DNA from: Pseudonocardia sp.
GTDB taxonomy: Bacteria; Actinomycetota; Actinomycetes; Mycobacteriales; Pseudonocardiaceae
NCBI RefSeq assembly: GCF_029263155.1
Contig: NZ_JAJCYB010000119.1
Span: forward strand, 1 to 62,012
DNA length: 62,012 nt
Direction: 5' to 3'
Positions 25,223-33,625 of the stretch are shown one piece after another. Made by a program: the position numbers and the translations under genes. How positions within the stretch are numbered: the first letter of the stretch is position 1; the number at the start of each line of letters is the position of its first letter. The notes beneath the pieces were generated by a model that was given only the letters and a program-made list of their open reading frames with translations, had not been told where the DNA came from and did no database searches.

Positions 25223-26260
25223 CTACGGCTCGGCGGCCGGTCGGGCGCTGGTCGCGGCCGCCACCAGCGCACGCAGCTCGGCGGCGGTGTCGCTGCGGGC
25301 CTCGGCCAGCTCGGCCCGCACGCGCTCCAGATCGGCGTCGGCGCGCAGGCGCAGGGCGCGCTCCCCCTCGGCCCGCTCGACGGCGACCCGCAGCTCCCGC
25401 TCGGCCCGCTCCCGCGCCGTACGCTCCGCGGCCGCGGTCCGGTCCGCCGCGGCCGCGCGCCCCTGCGCCTCCTCACGCGCGGCGGCCGCGGCGCTCCCCC
25501 GGTCCTCGGCCCGCAGGCGCTGCTCCACCGCGGCGTCTCGTTCGGCCCGCAGCCGGCCCGCCGACTCCTCCGCCTCGCGCGCCCTGACCCGGGCCGCCTC
25601 CGCATCGGCCGTGGCCCGTTCCGCCCGCACCGCCGCCTCCCGGGTCGTGGTGGCGGCGGCGTCGCGTTCCTGCTCCATCCGGGCGGCCCGCTGCTCGGCG
25701 GCGGCGTGGTCGGTCACGGCCCGGTCGGCCGCCTGCCGCGCCGCGCCCAGCGCCTCGGTCGCGTCCAGCGCCTGGCGCGCGGCAGCCGCCGCACGTTCCA
25801 CGGCCTCGGCCCGCTCGGCGGTGGCGCGGCGGGCCACGTCACGGGCCTCGCGGGTGAGGGTCTCGGCCTTCTCGCGGTCCCGCTGCGCCGCCAGCCGCGC
25901 CGCCTCGGCGGCGGCGACCTGCCGGTGCGCCACCTCGACCGCGGCGACCGCCTCCGCCGCCACCTCGTCGAGCCGGGCGGTGACGCCGTCGAGTGCGGCC
26001 AGCAGCGCGGCGACCGGGGACCGGATCGCGTCGACGTGCTCGCGGAGCCGGTCGGCGTCGAGGTGGTAGGCGGTGCGGCCGGAGTCGAGGCCCAGCGCGT
26101 CGAGCGCGTCCCGCTCCGCGCGGGCCATCTGGGCACACGTGCGGTCGTCGTCCCAGCGGGTGTCGCGGCAGAACGTGCGCGGCCGCCCGCCCCGGGGCCC
26201 CGGCGCGGGCAACTCGGCACGACACCGGCTGTAGCCGCAGCGTGCGACCTCGTCGACCAT
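25223..26260 (-). CDS. Zinc-finger/coiled-coil protein divergent from a recombinase
   Basis: A 345-residue protein. Residues 1-45 contain four Cys (8, 13, 31, 42) in CGYSRC and GRPRTFCRDTRWDDDRTCAQM, resembling the compact GRPR-x-C zinc fingers of actinobacterial DNA-binding proteins. Residues ~75-345 are almost entirely Ala/Glu/Arg heptads (EVAHRQVAAAEAARLAAQRD and similar), predicting one long coiled coil. The architecture recalls plasmid KfrA or a partition/segregation adaptor, but the sequence is not that family. The coiled coil should dimerise; the finger could bind the palindromes in the shared promoter. Its -10 may be TACTGT, read on the minus strand six bases before the ATG. Partnership with the recombinase is inferred from the divergent arrangement. 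Confidence 0.75.
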   Translation of the reverse strand: MVDEVARCGYSRCRAELPAPGPRGGRPRTFCRDTRWDDDRTCAQMARAERDALDALGLDSGRTAYHLDADRLREHVDAIRSPVAALLAALDGVTARLDEVAAEAVAAVEVAHRQVAAAEAARLAAQRDREKAETLTREARDVARRATAERAEAVERAAAAARQALDATEALGAARQAADRAVTDHAAAEQRAARMEQERDAAATTTREAAVRAERATADAEAARVRAREAEESAGRLRAERDAAVEQRLRAEDRGSAAAAAREEAQGRAAAADRTAAAERTARERAERELRVAVERAEGERALRLRADADLERVRAELAEARSDTAAELRALVAAATSARPAAEP

Positions 26261-26295
26261 TTCGGAACAGTATCAGACAACATGTACTCAGTTGA

Positions 26296-26312
26296 TCGGT
26301 TTACACAACCGA
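26296..26312. promoter_or_regulatory. Small inverted repeat in the recombinase promoter
   Basis: TCGGTT-TACAC-AACCGA, six-base arms with a 5-nt spacer, between the coiled-coil and recombinase genes. Confidence 0.4.
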
Positions 26313-26319
26313 ACCAGCC

Positions 26320-26345
26320 ACCAACGAAACTGGTGTTTCGTTGGT
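26320..26345. promoter_or_regulatory. Perfect palindrome: operator or recombination site
   Basis: ACCAACGAAAC (26320-26330) and GTTTCGTTGGT (26335-26345) are exact inverted 11-mers around TGGT. Outer CCAG/CTGG (26314-26317 and 26349-26352) add symmetry. It ends 11 bp before the recombinase ATG. The arm length fits either an operator or a tyrosine-recombinase core site (10-bp arms, 6-bp spacer). Confidence 0.6.
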
Positions 26346-26356
26346 CGTCTGGCACC

Positions 26357-27523
26357 ATGGTCCGGGTGACCGACGCCCTCGCCGTGTACGAGTCCGATCC
26401 GCGGTCACGGACGGACCCGGGGATCGGGACCGGCTGGCCCGGCGTCGCCGATCCCGACGCGCTGCGCGCCCTGCTGGCCGACTGGCTGAGCCAGTACGCC
26501 AACGCCGGCACCCGCCGCACCTACGCCTACGCGCTGGGCCTGCCGGTGGCCTGGGTCGATCCCGGCCCCCCGCCCCGCGCCGGGGCCCGGCCGCCCGCCG
26601 CCGCGCCCGGCCCGCTGCACGACCTGGCGTGGTTCCGCTGGTGCGCCCGCCGCGAGCTGGACCCCCGCGTCGCCACCGCCGCCGACGTCAAGACCTGGCT
26701 GCACGCCCTGCACGGCGCGGGCGCGCAGCGGCGGACCCGGCAGCGGATGCTCTCCACCCTGTCGGCCCTCTACGGCCACCTGGCCGAGACCGGGGCCGTC
26801 GCGGCGAACCCGGCGGCGCTCAACCGGGCCCGGCTCGGGCTGTCGACCGGGGCCCGCGACGCCTCCCCCACCGTCCGGCTCACCGCCGAGCAGCTCCGCG
26901 CCCTGCTGCTGGCCGCGGCGGAGCTGCACTACACGCGCGACCCGCGCACCGCCCGGCTCTACGCCCTGCGGGCGGTGGCCTACGTGGCCCTGCTGACCCT
27001 GGGCCTGCGCATCTCCGAACTCGTCGGGCTCGACCGCGACGACCTGTACCGCACCGGCGGCGACGAGGTGCTGCGGGTGCGGGGCAAGGGCGGGCTGCAC
27101 CGCGAGGTGTACGTCCCCGCGCCGGTGCGGGCGGCGCTGACCGAGTACCTCGCCGAGCGGGACCGCCTGTCGGGCGCCACCGTCCCGGCCCGCCGCGGCC
27201 ACGGCGGGCCGCGCTCCCCGCTCATCGCCACCCGCGCGGGGGGTCGCTGCTCCCGCGTCGATCTCTACTCGCTGCTGCGGCGCGTCGCCGCCGGTGCCGG
27301 GCCCGCGCTCGACGGGGTGGCCGACCGGGTGCACCCGCACGCGCTGCGCCACGCCTACGTCACCATCGCCCTGGAACAGGACGCCCGGATCCAGCACGTC
27401 CAGGCCGACGTGGGGCACGCCTCGATCGCCACCACCCAGCACTACGACCGCGGCCGCCGCACCCGCGACACCACCGCGGCCGACCTGGTGGCCGCGGCGA
27501 TCGCCGCGGCCACCGGACGCTAG
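26357..27523 (+). CDS. Tyrosine recombinase/integrase (XerC/D-like)
   Basis: A 388-residue site-specific recombinase. The N-terminal SAM-like core-binding domain is at about residues 25-165 (WLSQYANAGTRRTYAYALG, TLSALYGHLAETG). The catalytic residues are all present: Arg218 in GLRISELVGL, Lys244 in RGKGGLHRE, His328 and Arg331 in HPHALRHAYV, His354 in DVGHASIATT and nucleophile Tyr363 in QHYDR. ATG 26357 is preferred; ATG 26282 would add residues reading through the palindromes. No tRNA, att duplication or phage gene is adjacent. Its stop overlaps the convergent symporter stop in the tetranucleotide CTAG. Confidence 0.85.
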   Translation: MVRVTDALAVYESDPRSRTDPGIGTGWPGVADPDALRALLADWLSQYANAGTRRTYAYALGLPVAWVDPGPPPRAGARPPAAAPGPLHDLAWFRWCARRELDPRVATAADVKTWLHALHGAGAQRRTRQRMLSTLSALYGHLAETGAVAANPAALNRARLGLSTGARDASPTVRLTAEQLRALLLAAAELHYTRDPRTARLYALRAVAYVALLTLGLRISELVGLDRDDLYRTGGDEVLRVRGKGGLHREVYVPAPVRAALTEYLAERDRLSGATVPARRGHGGPRSPLIATRAGGRCSRVDLYSLLRRVAAGAGPALDGVADRVHPHALRHAYVTIALEQDARIQHVQADVGHASIATTQHYDRGRRTRDTTAADLVAAAIAAATGR

Positions 27524-29106
27524 TCGAGCGTCTTCTGCAGGTCCCGCACCTCCCCGGTGCGCAGCTTCGCCCGGTACTCGCGCACCTCGCGCTTCACCAC
27601 CGGGGCCAGCAGGTAGAGCCCGATGATGTTGACCAGGGCGAGCAGGAACAGCACGGCGTCGGCGAAGCTGAGCACGCTGCCCAGCGTGAGGACCGACCCG
27701 ACGACCACGAACAGCGAGAACATGACCTGGTAGATGCGCTCGGTGAGCATGCTCTTGCCGAACAGGTAGGTCCACGCCTTCTGCCCGTAGTAGCCCCAGG
27801 TGATGATCGTGGAGATGGCGAAGAGCGCCACGGCCACCGTCAGGATGAGGGGGAACCACGGGAGCACGGTGGCGAACGCGTCGGAGGTGACGACGACGCC
27901 GTCGGTGTCGGTCACGCCACCCGCGGCGAAGGCGAGCGTCTGCGCCTCCTGGTAGAACGCGGTGCCCGCGATGATGATGGTCAGCGCGGTCATGGTGCAG
28001 ATGACCACCGTGTCGATGAACGGCTCCAGCAGCGCGACGTAGCCCTCGGTGACCGGGTGCTTGGTCTTCACCGCCGAGTGTGCGATCGGTGCCGAGCCCA
28101 GGCCCGCCTCGTTGGAGAACGCGGCGCGCTGGAACCCGACGATCAGGGCCCCGATCACGCCACCGGCCACGCCCGCACCGGTGAACGCCCCGGCGAAGAT
28201 GGCGCCGAAGGCGGCGGGGACCTGCGGCAGGTTGACCGCGATCACGATGATGCACGCCGTGACGTAGACGACGGCCATGGTCGGCACCAGCCGGCTCGTG
28301 ACCTTGCCGATCGAGGTGATGCCGCCGAAGATCACCGCGCCGACGATCAGGGCCAGCACGATGCCGAAGATCAGGGCCGGGCCGTCGCCGCCGAGCGGGC
28401 CGGTCTCGCCGCCGGTGACGTTGCGCAGCTGCGCGAAGGTCTGGTTGGCCTGGAACATGTTCCCGCCGGCGATCCCGAAGAACAGGATGAACAGCGCGGC
28501 CAGCGCGGCGAGCACCCGCCCGAGCACCGCTCCGACCGCGCCCGGGAGCCGCTCGGCGACCCCCTTGCGCAGGTAGTGCATGGGACCGCCGGACACCGTG
28601 CCGTCGGCGTGCACCTCGCGGTACTTCACGCCCAGGGTGCACTCGACGAACTTCGTGCACATCCCCAGCAGCCCGGCGACGATCATCCAGAACGTGGCGC
28701 CGGGCCCGCCGATCGTCATCGCGACGCCGACACCGGCGATGTTGCCGAGCCCGACCGTGCCCGAGACCGCCGAGCTCAGCGCCTGGAAGTGGTTGATCTC
28801 GCCGGGCTCGTCGTCGGTGGTGTAGCGACCGCGGACGATCCGCAGCGCCAGCCCGAAGCTGCGGAACTGCACGAAACCGAAGTAGACGGTGAACACCGCC
28901 GCGGCGAGCACCAGCCAGCCGACGATCCAGGGGAAGGTGGCCCCGAAGACGGTGATCTCGGCGAACACGAAGGCCGACACGCCGTCGGAGATCGGGTCGA
29001 AGACCGAGTTGATGGCGTTCTCGATGTCGGCGAGGGTTCCGCCGCCTGCTGCGAGAAGGTGTTCCGGCGGGCTGGTGGCCCCGGGCATCGCCCCTGTGAG
29101 TGACAT
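27520..29106 (-). CDS. Alanine/glycine:cation symporter (AGCS family)
   Basis: A 528-residue polytopic membrane protein importing small neutral amino acids with Na+ (or H+). Family signatures are ALSSAVSGTVGLGNIAGV, the Pro-Met motif VSGGPMHYLRKGV, IAGGNMFQANQTF and AAFSNEAGLGSAPIAHSAVK. Ten to eleven hydrophobic helices are visible. The N terminus has an extra ~45 residues before the first helix. Monocistronic as far as visible. Confidence 0.9.
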   Translation of the reverse strand: MSLTGAMPGATSPPEHLLAAGGGTLADIENAINSVFDPISDGVSAFVFAEITVFGATFPWIVGWLVLAAAVFTVYFGFVQFRSFGLALRIVRGRYTTDDEPGEINHFQALSSAVSGTVGLGNIAGVGVAMTIGGPGATFWMIVAGLLGMCTKFVECTLGVKYREVHADGTVSGGPMHYLRKGVAERLPGAVGAVLGRVLAALAALFILFFGIAGGNMFQANQTFAQLRNVTGGETGPLGGDGPALIFGIVLALIVGAVIFGGITSIGKVTSRLVPTMAVVYVTACIIVIAVNLPQVPAAFGAIFAGAFTGAGVAGGVIGALIVGFQRAAFSNEAGLGSAPIAHSAVKTKHPVTEGYVALLEPFIDTVVICTMTALTIIIAGTAFYQEAQTLAFAAGGVTDTDGVVVTSDAFATVLPWFPLILTVAVALFAISTIITWGYYGQKAWTYLFGKSMLTERIYQVMFSLFVVVGSVLTLGSVLSFADAVLFLLALVNIIGLYLLAPVVKREVREYRAKLRTGEVRDLQKTLD

Positions 29107-29178
29107 GAGTCAGGAGCAGACCGGAAAATCGGCGTTTCGGCAACAGGTGATTCCGATCGTGACAAACCGTTACGCAGG

Positions 29179-29607
29179 TCAGCTCGCCACCAGGAACGCG
29201 GTCGCCACCGCCGTGACGAGCGCCCGCACGTGGTTCCAGCGGGTCCAACGGACCAGGTAGCGTTCCCAGGCCGGCTCGTCCGCGGCCAGGGCGATGTTCA
29301 TCGGCACGTTGACCGCCGCCGTCACCCCGATGGCGCCCCCGAGGTACAGCGCGGCGCCGACCGCGGCACCCGCTGACCCGCCCGTCACGCCGACCGCCAC
29401 CACGAGCGCCGCGGACACCAGCGCCGTCCCGGCGAACAGGGCGAGGAACACCGGGTTCAGGATCGCGTCGTTGAACGCGCGCATCGCGGCGGCGCCCTGC
29501 CCGGCCGGGAGTCCCCGCAGCCCCGGCATCACCGACACCGAGAACGCGAGGAACAGCCCGGCCACCAGGCCGCTGCCGACCGCGGCGAGTGCCTGCAGCA
29601 GGGGCAC
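29179..29607 (-). CDS. DUF1772 (anthrone oxygenase-like) membrane protein
   Basis: A 142-residue protein with four hydrophobic helices and the DUF1772 pattern: early FLAFSVSVMPGLRGLPAGQG, MRAFNDAILNPVF, and late NVPMNIALAADEP with WTRWNHVRAL. The conserved Asn-x-Pro-x-Asn and Trp-Asn-His residues are present. The GTG start follows the upstream NmrA stop directly (TGAGTG), so the two are co-translated. Confidence 0.8.
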   Translation of the reverse strand: MPLLQALAAVGSGLVAGLFLAFSVSVMPGLRGLPAGQGAAAMRAFNDAILNPVFLALFAGTALVSAALVVAVGVTGGSAGAAVGAALYLGGAIGVTAAVNVPMNIALAADEPAWERYLVRWTRWNHVRALVTAVATAFLVAS

Positions 29608-30471
29608 TCAGACCACCTGTCCCACCAGCTCGCCGACCAGGTCCTCGAACCGGGTGGGCGTCGTGTTCTCCGGCGTCCGTCCCGCCATCGGGGCGACCCG
29701 CCCGTCGTTGATCGCCTCGCACATCGCCACGTGCAGCCCGGCGGCGTCGGCGGAGAAGCCCGCGCCCGTCAGTGCACCGATCATCTCGTCCGCGGGCAGC
29801 CGGACGTAGGGCAGGTCCGGGCGTCCCAGCCGGGCACCGAGGATCGCGGCCATCTCGACCGGGGTGAGGTCGCGCGGGCCGAGCAGCTCCACGATCCCGG
29901 TACGGTCTCGGGCGGCGAGCGCCGATGCGGCGGCGGCGGCCACGTCGCGGGTGGCGACCATCGGGACGGCGATGTCGGGGGCCAGCGCGTCCGCGACGAC
30001 GCCGTGCTCGGCGACCACCGGCAGCGCCGCGGCGGCGTTGTCCTGGAACCAGGTCGGCCGCAGCACCAGCAGGGGGACGCCGGTCGCCCGCAGCCGCTGC
30101 TCCTGCGCGTGCAGGGCCTCGATGAACCCGGTGCCGGCCGGGCGATCGGCGCCCACGGCGCTGAGCGCGACGACGTACCCGACACCGGACGCGCGGACGG
30201 CCGCGGCGATCGCCTCGCCCTTGGCGTCCTGGGCGGCGCGGTGGTCGGGCTCGGCGGCGTCGTCGGGCAGCATGGTGAACACGGCGTCGGCGCCGCGGAA
30301 CGCGTCGGTCAGGAACGCGGCGTCGGCGGCGTCGCCCGCGCAGGGGTCGGCGCCGGTCGCCGCGATCCGGTTCGCGCTGCGTCCGACGCCGCGGACGTCG
30401 TGGCCCTGCTCGCGGAGCAGCCGGACGACCCGGTGTCCGATGTGGCCGGTCGCGCCCATCACGGTGATCAT
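29608..30471 (-). CDS. NmrA-like NAD(P)-binding protein
   Basis: A 287-residue atypical short-chain dehydrogenase. The Rossmann motif is ITVMGATGHIGHRVVRLL, with a basic residue after strand 2 (GVGRSANRI) that suggests NADP. There is no YxxxK active site, as expected for NmrA/TMR-type redox sensors or quinone oxidoreductases. SD AGAGGA lies seven bases before the ATG. Divergent from the AraC regulator, which likely controls it. Confidence 0.82.
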   Translation of the reverse strand: MITVMGATGHIGHRVVRLLREQGHDVRGVGRSANRIAATGADPCAGDAADAAFLTDAFRGADAVFTMLPDDAAEPDHRAAQDAKGEAIAAAVRASGVGYVVALSAVGADRPAGTGFIEALHAQEQRLRATGVPLLVLRPTWFQDNAAAALPVVAEHGVVADALAPDIAVPMVATRDVAAAAASALAARDRTGIVELLGPRDLTPVEMAAILGARLGRPDLPYVRLPADEMIGALTGAGFSADAAGLHVAMCEAINDGRVAPMAGRTPENTTPTRFEDLVGELVGQVV

Positions 30472-30609
30472 GTCGGTTCCTCTCGTCGGGAGTTGATGCG
30501 TCCAGGTTGGCGGCCCACCTGCGGACGATCCATGCCCGCCGATCGCGGATCCGTGCTCGATCGTCCAGCACCGTGGACGATCGGTACCCCCGTCGCCGAC
30601 ACTGGGACC

Positions 30610-31563
30610 GTGGACGCACCGTGGCTCGCCGCCCCGCCCGATCCCCTCGCCGAGGCGCTGCACCACCTCCGCATGAGCGGGGTGTTCTACTGCCACTCCG
30701 AGCTCACGGCCCCGTGGGGCCTGACCATGCCGGCGATGCCGGGCTGCCTGTGGTTCCACGCCGTCACGGCCGGCGAGTGCCTGCTGGAGTTCGACGGCAC
30801 CGAGCCGCTGGTGCTGCGGGCGGGCGACGTCGCGGTGGTCCCGCACGGCGGGGGCCACCGCGGGCTCAGCGAGCCGGGAGCGATCACCCCGAACGTGCTG
30901 GACCTGCCCCACCAGTTCACGGGCGACCGCTACGCGGTGCTGCGCCACGGATCGGGCGGCGCACTCACCTCGATGCTGTGCGGCGCGGTGCAGTTCGACA
31001 GCCCGGCCGCCCGCGCGGTGGTGGCCCAGCTGCCCCCGACGCTGCACCTCACCGCATCCCCCCGGACCGAGGCCATGCAGGCCACGATGGGGTTGATCGC
31101 GGCCGAGGCCCGCGACCTGCGTCCGGGCGGTGAGGCGATCCTGACCCGGCTGTCCGACGTGCTGGTCGTGCAGGCGGTGCGGTCGTGGCTGGAGACCGAT
31201 CCCGTCGCGCGCACCGGCTGGCTCGGCGCGCTGCACGACCCGCAGATCGGCCGGGCGGTCGCCGCCGTGCACCGCGACCCGGCCCGCGCCTGGACGGTGG
31301 CCGCGCTGGCCGCCGAGGTGCCGATGTCGCGCTCGGCGTTCGCGGCCCGGTTCACCGCCCTGGTCGGCGAGCCCGCCCTGGCCTACGTCACCCGCTGGCG
31401 GATGCACCTCGCCCTGGACCGGCTGCGCGCCGACGACCCGCTGAGCGAGGTGGCCGGACGGCTGGGGTACCGGTCGGAGGCCGCGTTCAGCCGCGCCTTC
31501 AAGCGGGTGACCGGGACCTCCCCCGGGGCGGCCCGCCGGACGGTCAGGACTCCGACACCGTGA
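30610..31563 (+). CDS. AraC-family transcriptional regulator with cupin sensor
   Basis: A 317-residue regulator. The N-terminal AraC-binding/cupin_6 domain (LAEALHHLRMSGVFYCHSEL, LVLRAGDVAVVPHGGGHRG) covers about residues 10-180. The C-terminal double HTH includes WTVAALAAEVPMSRSAFAAR and the AraC signature RLGYRSEAAFSRAFKRVTG. The GTG start fits a leaderless or short-leader transcript. Members of this subgroup are typically encoded next to an NAD(P)-binding oxidoreductase, as here. Its 3' end overlaps the convergent signalling gene by 20 bp. Confidence 0.85.
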   Translation: MDAPWLAAPPDPLAEALHHLRMSGVFYCHSELTAPWGLTMPAMPGCLWFHAVTAGECLLEFDGTEPLVLRAGDVAVVPHGGGHRGLSEPGAITPNVLDLPHQFTGDRYAVLRHGSGGALTSMLCGAVQFDSPAARAVVAQLPPTLHLTASPRTEAMQATMGLIAAEARDLRPGGEAILTRLSDVLVVQAVRSWLETDPVARTGWLGALHDPQIGRAVAAVHRDPARAWTVAALAAEVPMSRSAFAARFTALVGEPALAYVTRWRMHLALDRLRADDPLSEVAGRLGYRSEAAFSRAFKRVTGTSPGAARRTVRTPTP

Positions 31564-33496
31564 CGATGCGGTCGAGGTCGCTGAGCACGATGGCGTGCCG
31601 GGCGGGCGAGCCGTGGGGCACGACGAACCGCAGCGCGCGGCCGTCGGCGGCCATGTCCTCGACGAAGTCGTAGAGCACCTGGATCCCCGCGCTGGCCAGG
31701 TGCGTGACCTGCCCCAGGTCGACGACCAGCGGCAACGCGCCGCCCCGGCTGGCCGACCACAGCTCGCGGCGCAGGTCCGCCGCGGTGCTCAGGTCGAGCG
31801 GCCCGCCGAGCGCGACCCACGGCTCGGCCGTCGGGGTGAGGGTGACGCTCATCCTCGACGGGCGGGGCGCACCGTGGGCCGCGCCCGCCGTGGCCGGGCT
31901 GACCACGGGCTCGCGGCGCAGACCGCGGTCGAGCAGCAGGACCGTGCCCTCGGCGGTGTCGTCGATCTCGACGGTGTCCATGCAGCCGCGCATCATCATC
32001 AGCCCGCGCCCGCGACGACCCGGGTCGGCCGGGGCGGGGCGCCACTCCCCGTGATCGATCACGCTCATGCAGACGCGGCCCTGGCCGTCGAGGGTGCCCT
32101 CGACGCGCACGGTGCCCGTGGCGCCCGCGTAGGCGTGCTCGACGCTGTTGGTGACCGCCTCCAGCACGGCGATCTCGATCGACGCGATGTCGGACTCGCC
32201 GGCACCCAGATCGGTGAGCCAGACCTCCAGGGCGCGACGCAGCGTGGAGAGCCGCGCGGGCACGGCCGGGATCTCCGTGGCGAAGTCGGGCACCGCCGCG
32301 TCGGTGCGACGCACGGCCAGCACGGTGACGTCGTCGTGGTAGCCGTGGCGGGTCATCCGCTCGACGGTCAGCTCCGCGACCCGGTCGGTGGCGTCGGCCG
32401 ACATGAGGGCACCGGGTCCCGTGCGCATCGCCGACGAGGCGACGTCGGCCAGCTCGGTGAGACCGACGGTGAGGTCCTGCCCGGGGCGCTCCACGAGGCC
32501 GTCGGAGTAGCAGAGCAGCAGGTCACCGGGCGCGAGGGTGGCCGTGCCGACGGTGACGGCCGGTCCCGCCACACCGAGCGGGCCCCCACCGGGGGCGGGC
32601 AGGAAGCGCGCGCCGCCGCCGACGGAGACCACCAGCGGGGGCGGATGCCCCGCACACACGTAGCGCAGCGACCCGCCCGGGTCGACGAGGACGACGCAGA
32701 CGGTGGCCCCGCGCGCCCCGGGGACGCGGCCCGCGAAGCCGTCCAGCCGGGCCAGCACGGTGTCGAGGTCGTCGCCGTCGAGCAGGAACTCTACGAGCAC
32801 CGCGCGGAGCTGCGCCATGATCGCCGACGCCGCGGCCCCGTGGCCGACGACGTCCCCGACGACGGCGGCGACGGTGCCGTCCAGGGCGACGGCCTCGAAC
32901 CAGTCGCCCCCGGCCGCCTGCTCGCCGCCCGCCACGAGGTGGTGCGCCGCGATCCGCATGCCCGGCAGTACCGGCAGGCCGTCGGGGAGCAGGCTGCGCT
33001 GCAGGGTGAGGACGACGTCGTGCGCAGCCTCGTAGCGCTCGCGCAGCGCGGCGGTGTCGACCTCCAGTGCCCGCCGGCTCCGCACCTTCGCCGTCACGTC
33101 GGTGAACTCGCACGCGACCCCGCCGATCGTGCCGTCAGGCCGGTGCAGCGCGATGAGCACGAGGTCGACGAACCGCTCGTCCCCGTCGGCGTGGCCGTCG
33201 ACCTGGATCCGCCACTCCACGCCGGTGAACGGGTTCCCGGTGCGGTAGACCTCGTCGTGGCGGCGGATGACGTTCTGCCCGACACCCTCCGACCACATCT
33301 CGCGCAGCGGGCGGCCGAGGATCCCCGGCCGGTCGGCGAGGAAGGTGCGGGCGGACCGGTTGGCGCCGACCACCACGTGCTCGGGGCCGTCGTAGACGAT
33401 GACGCCGGAGGGCAGCTCCTCGACCGCCCGCACGAACGTGTCGGGGTCCGAGGTCGTGACGTGCTCGATCGTCCCGTCGAGAGGGAGGTCCGGCAT
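31544..33496 (-). CDS. PAS-SpoIIE phosphatase-HATPase-STAS signalling protein
   Basis: A 650-residue cytoplasmic regulator that fuses all elements of a partner-switching module. It has a PAS domain (about residues 20-140, GVIVYDGPEHVVVGANRSA) and a PP2C/SpoIIE Ser phosphatase (about 180-390: GGDWFEAVALDGTVAAVVGD, GDVVGHGAAAS, LCYSDGLVERPG, HDDVTVLAV). Next is an RsbW-like HATPase kinase (about 400-520: LEAVTNSVEHAYAG, RGRGLMMMRGCMD). A C-terminal STAS domain (about 560-650) contains LGQVTHLASAGIQVLYDF. The residue before the conserved Gly, where the phosphorylated Ser of SpoIIAA-type proteins sits, is Ala. No sigma factor is adjacent. Confidence 0.85.
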   Translation of the reverse strand: MPDLPLDGTIEHVTTSDPDTFVRAVEELPSGVIVYDGPEHVVVGANRSARTFLADRPGILGRPLREMWSEGVGQNVIRRHDEVYRTGNPFTGVEWRIQVDGHADGDERFVDLVLIALHRPDGTIGGVACEFTDVTAKVRSRRALEVDTAALRERYEAAHDVVLTLQRSLLPDGLPVLPGMRIAAHHLVAGGEQAAGGDWFEAVALDGTVAAVVGDVVGHGAAASAIMAQLRAVLVEFLLDGDDLDTVLARLDGFAGRVPGARGATVCVVLVDPGGSLRYVCAGHPPPLVVSVGGGARFLPAPGGGPLGVAGPAVTVGTATLAPGDLLLCYSDGLVERPGQDLTVGLTELADVASSAMRTGPGALMSADATDRVAELTVERMTRHGYHDDVTVLAVRRTDAAVPDFATEIPAVPARLSTLRRALEVWLTDLGAGESDIASIEIAVLEAVTNSVEHAYAGATGTVRVEGTLDGQGRVCMSVIDHGEWRPAPADPGRRGRGLMMMRGCMDTVEIDDTAEGTVLLLDRGLRREPVVSPATAGAAHGAPRPSRMSVTLTPTAEPWVALGGPLDLSTAADLRRELWSASRGGALPLVVDLGQVTHLASAGIQVLYDFVEDMAADGRALRFVVPHGSPARHAIVLSDLDRIVTVSES

Positions 33497-33589
33497 CGGC
33501 CGCTCCAGTGTTCTCGGTTGCGCGGAGCGTACCCATCCGACTACGGCCCACGACGAAGGCCCCGGTGGTGCGACCCTAACTACCGCCCT

Positions 33590-33618
33590 TTGTTTATATA
33601 AGTAATGCATGGTATAAT
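33590..33618 (+). promoter_or_regulatory. Strong sigma-70-type promoter of the ArsR gene
   Basis: The -35 TTGTTT (33590-33595) and a consensus -10 TATAAT (33613-33618) are separated by exactly 17 bp in an AT-rich patch rare in this window. Partly symmetrical TTATA/TATAA half-sites span the spacer and may be the ArsR operator. Confidence 0.65.
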
Positions 33619-33625
33619 TCGGGTC

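Noticed and set aside
26282..26356. Earlier ATG for the recombinase at 26282
   Set aside because: It would place both inverted repeats inside the coding sequence and adds a non-conserved tail; ATG 26357 keeps the promoter palindrome intergenic.
25223..27523. Reading the recombinase pair as an integrated prophage or ICE end
   Set aside because: No phage, conjugation or replication genes, no tRNA and no direct-repeat att sites are visible nearby.
33605..33625. ATG 33605 as start of the ArsR gene
   Set aside because: It lies within the promoter, upstream of the -10 box TATAAT, so it could not be transcribed from that promoter.
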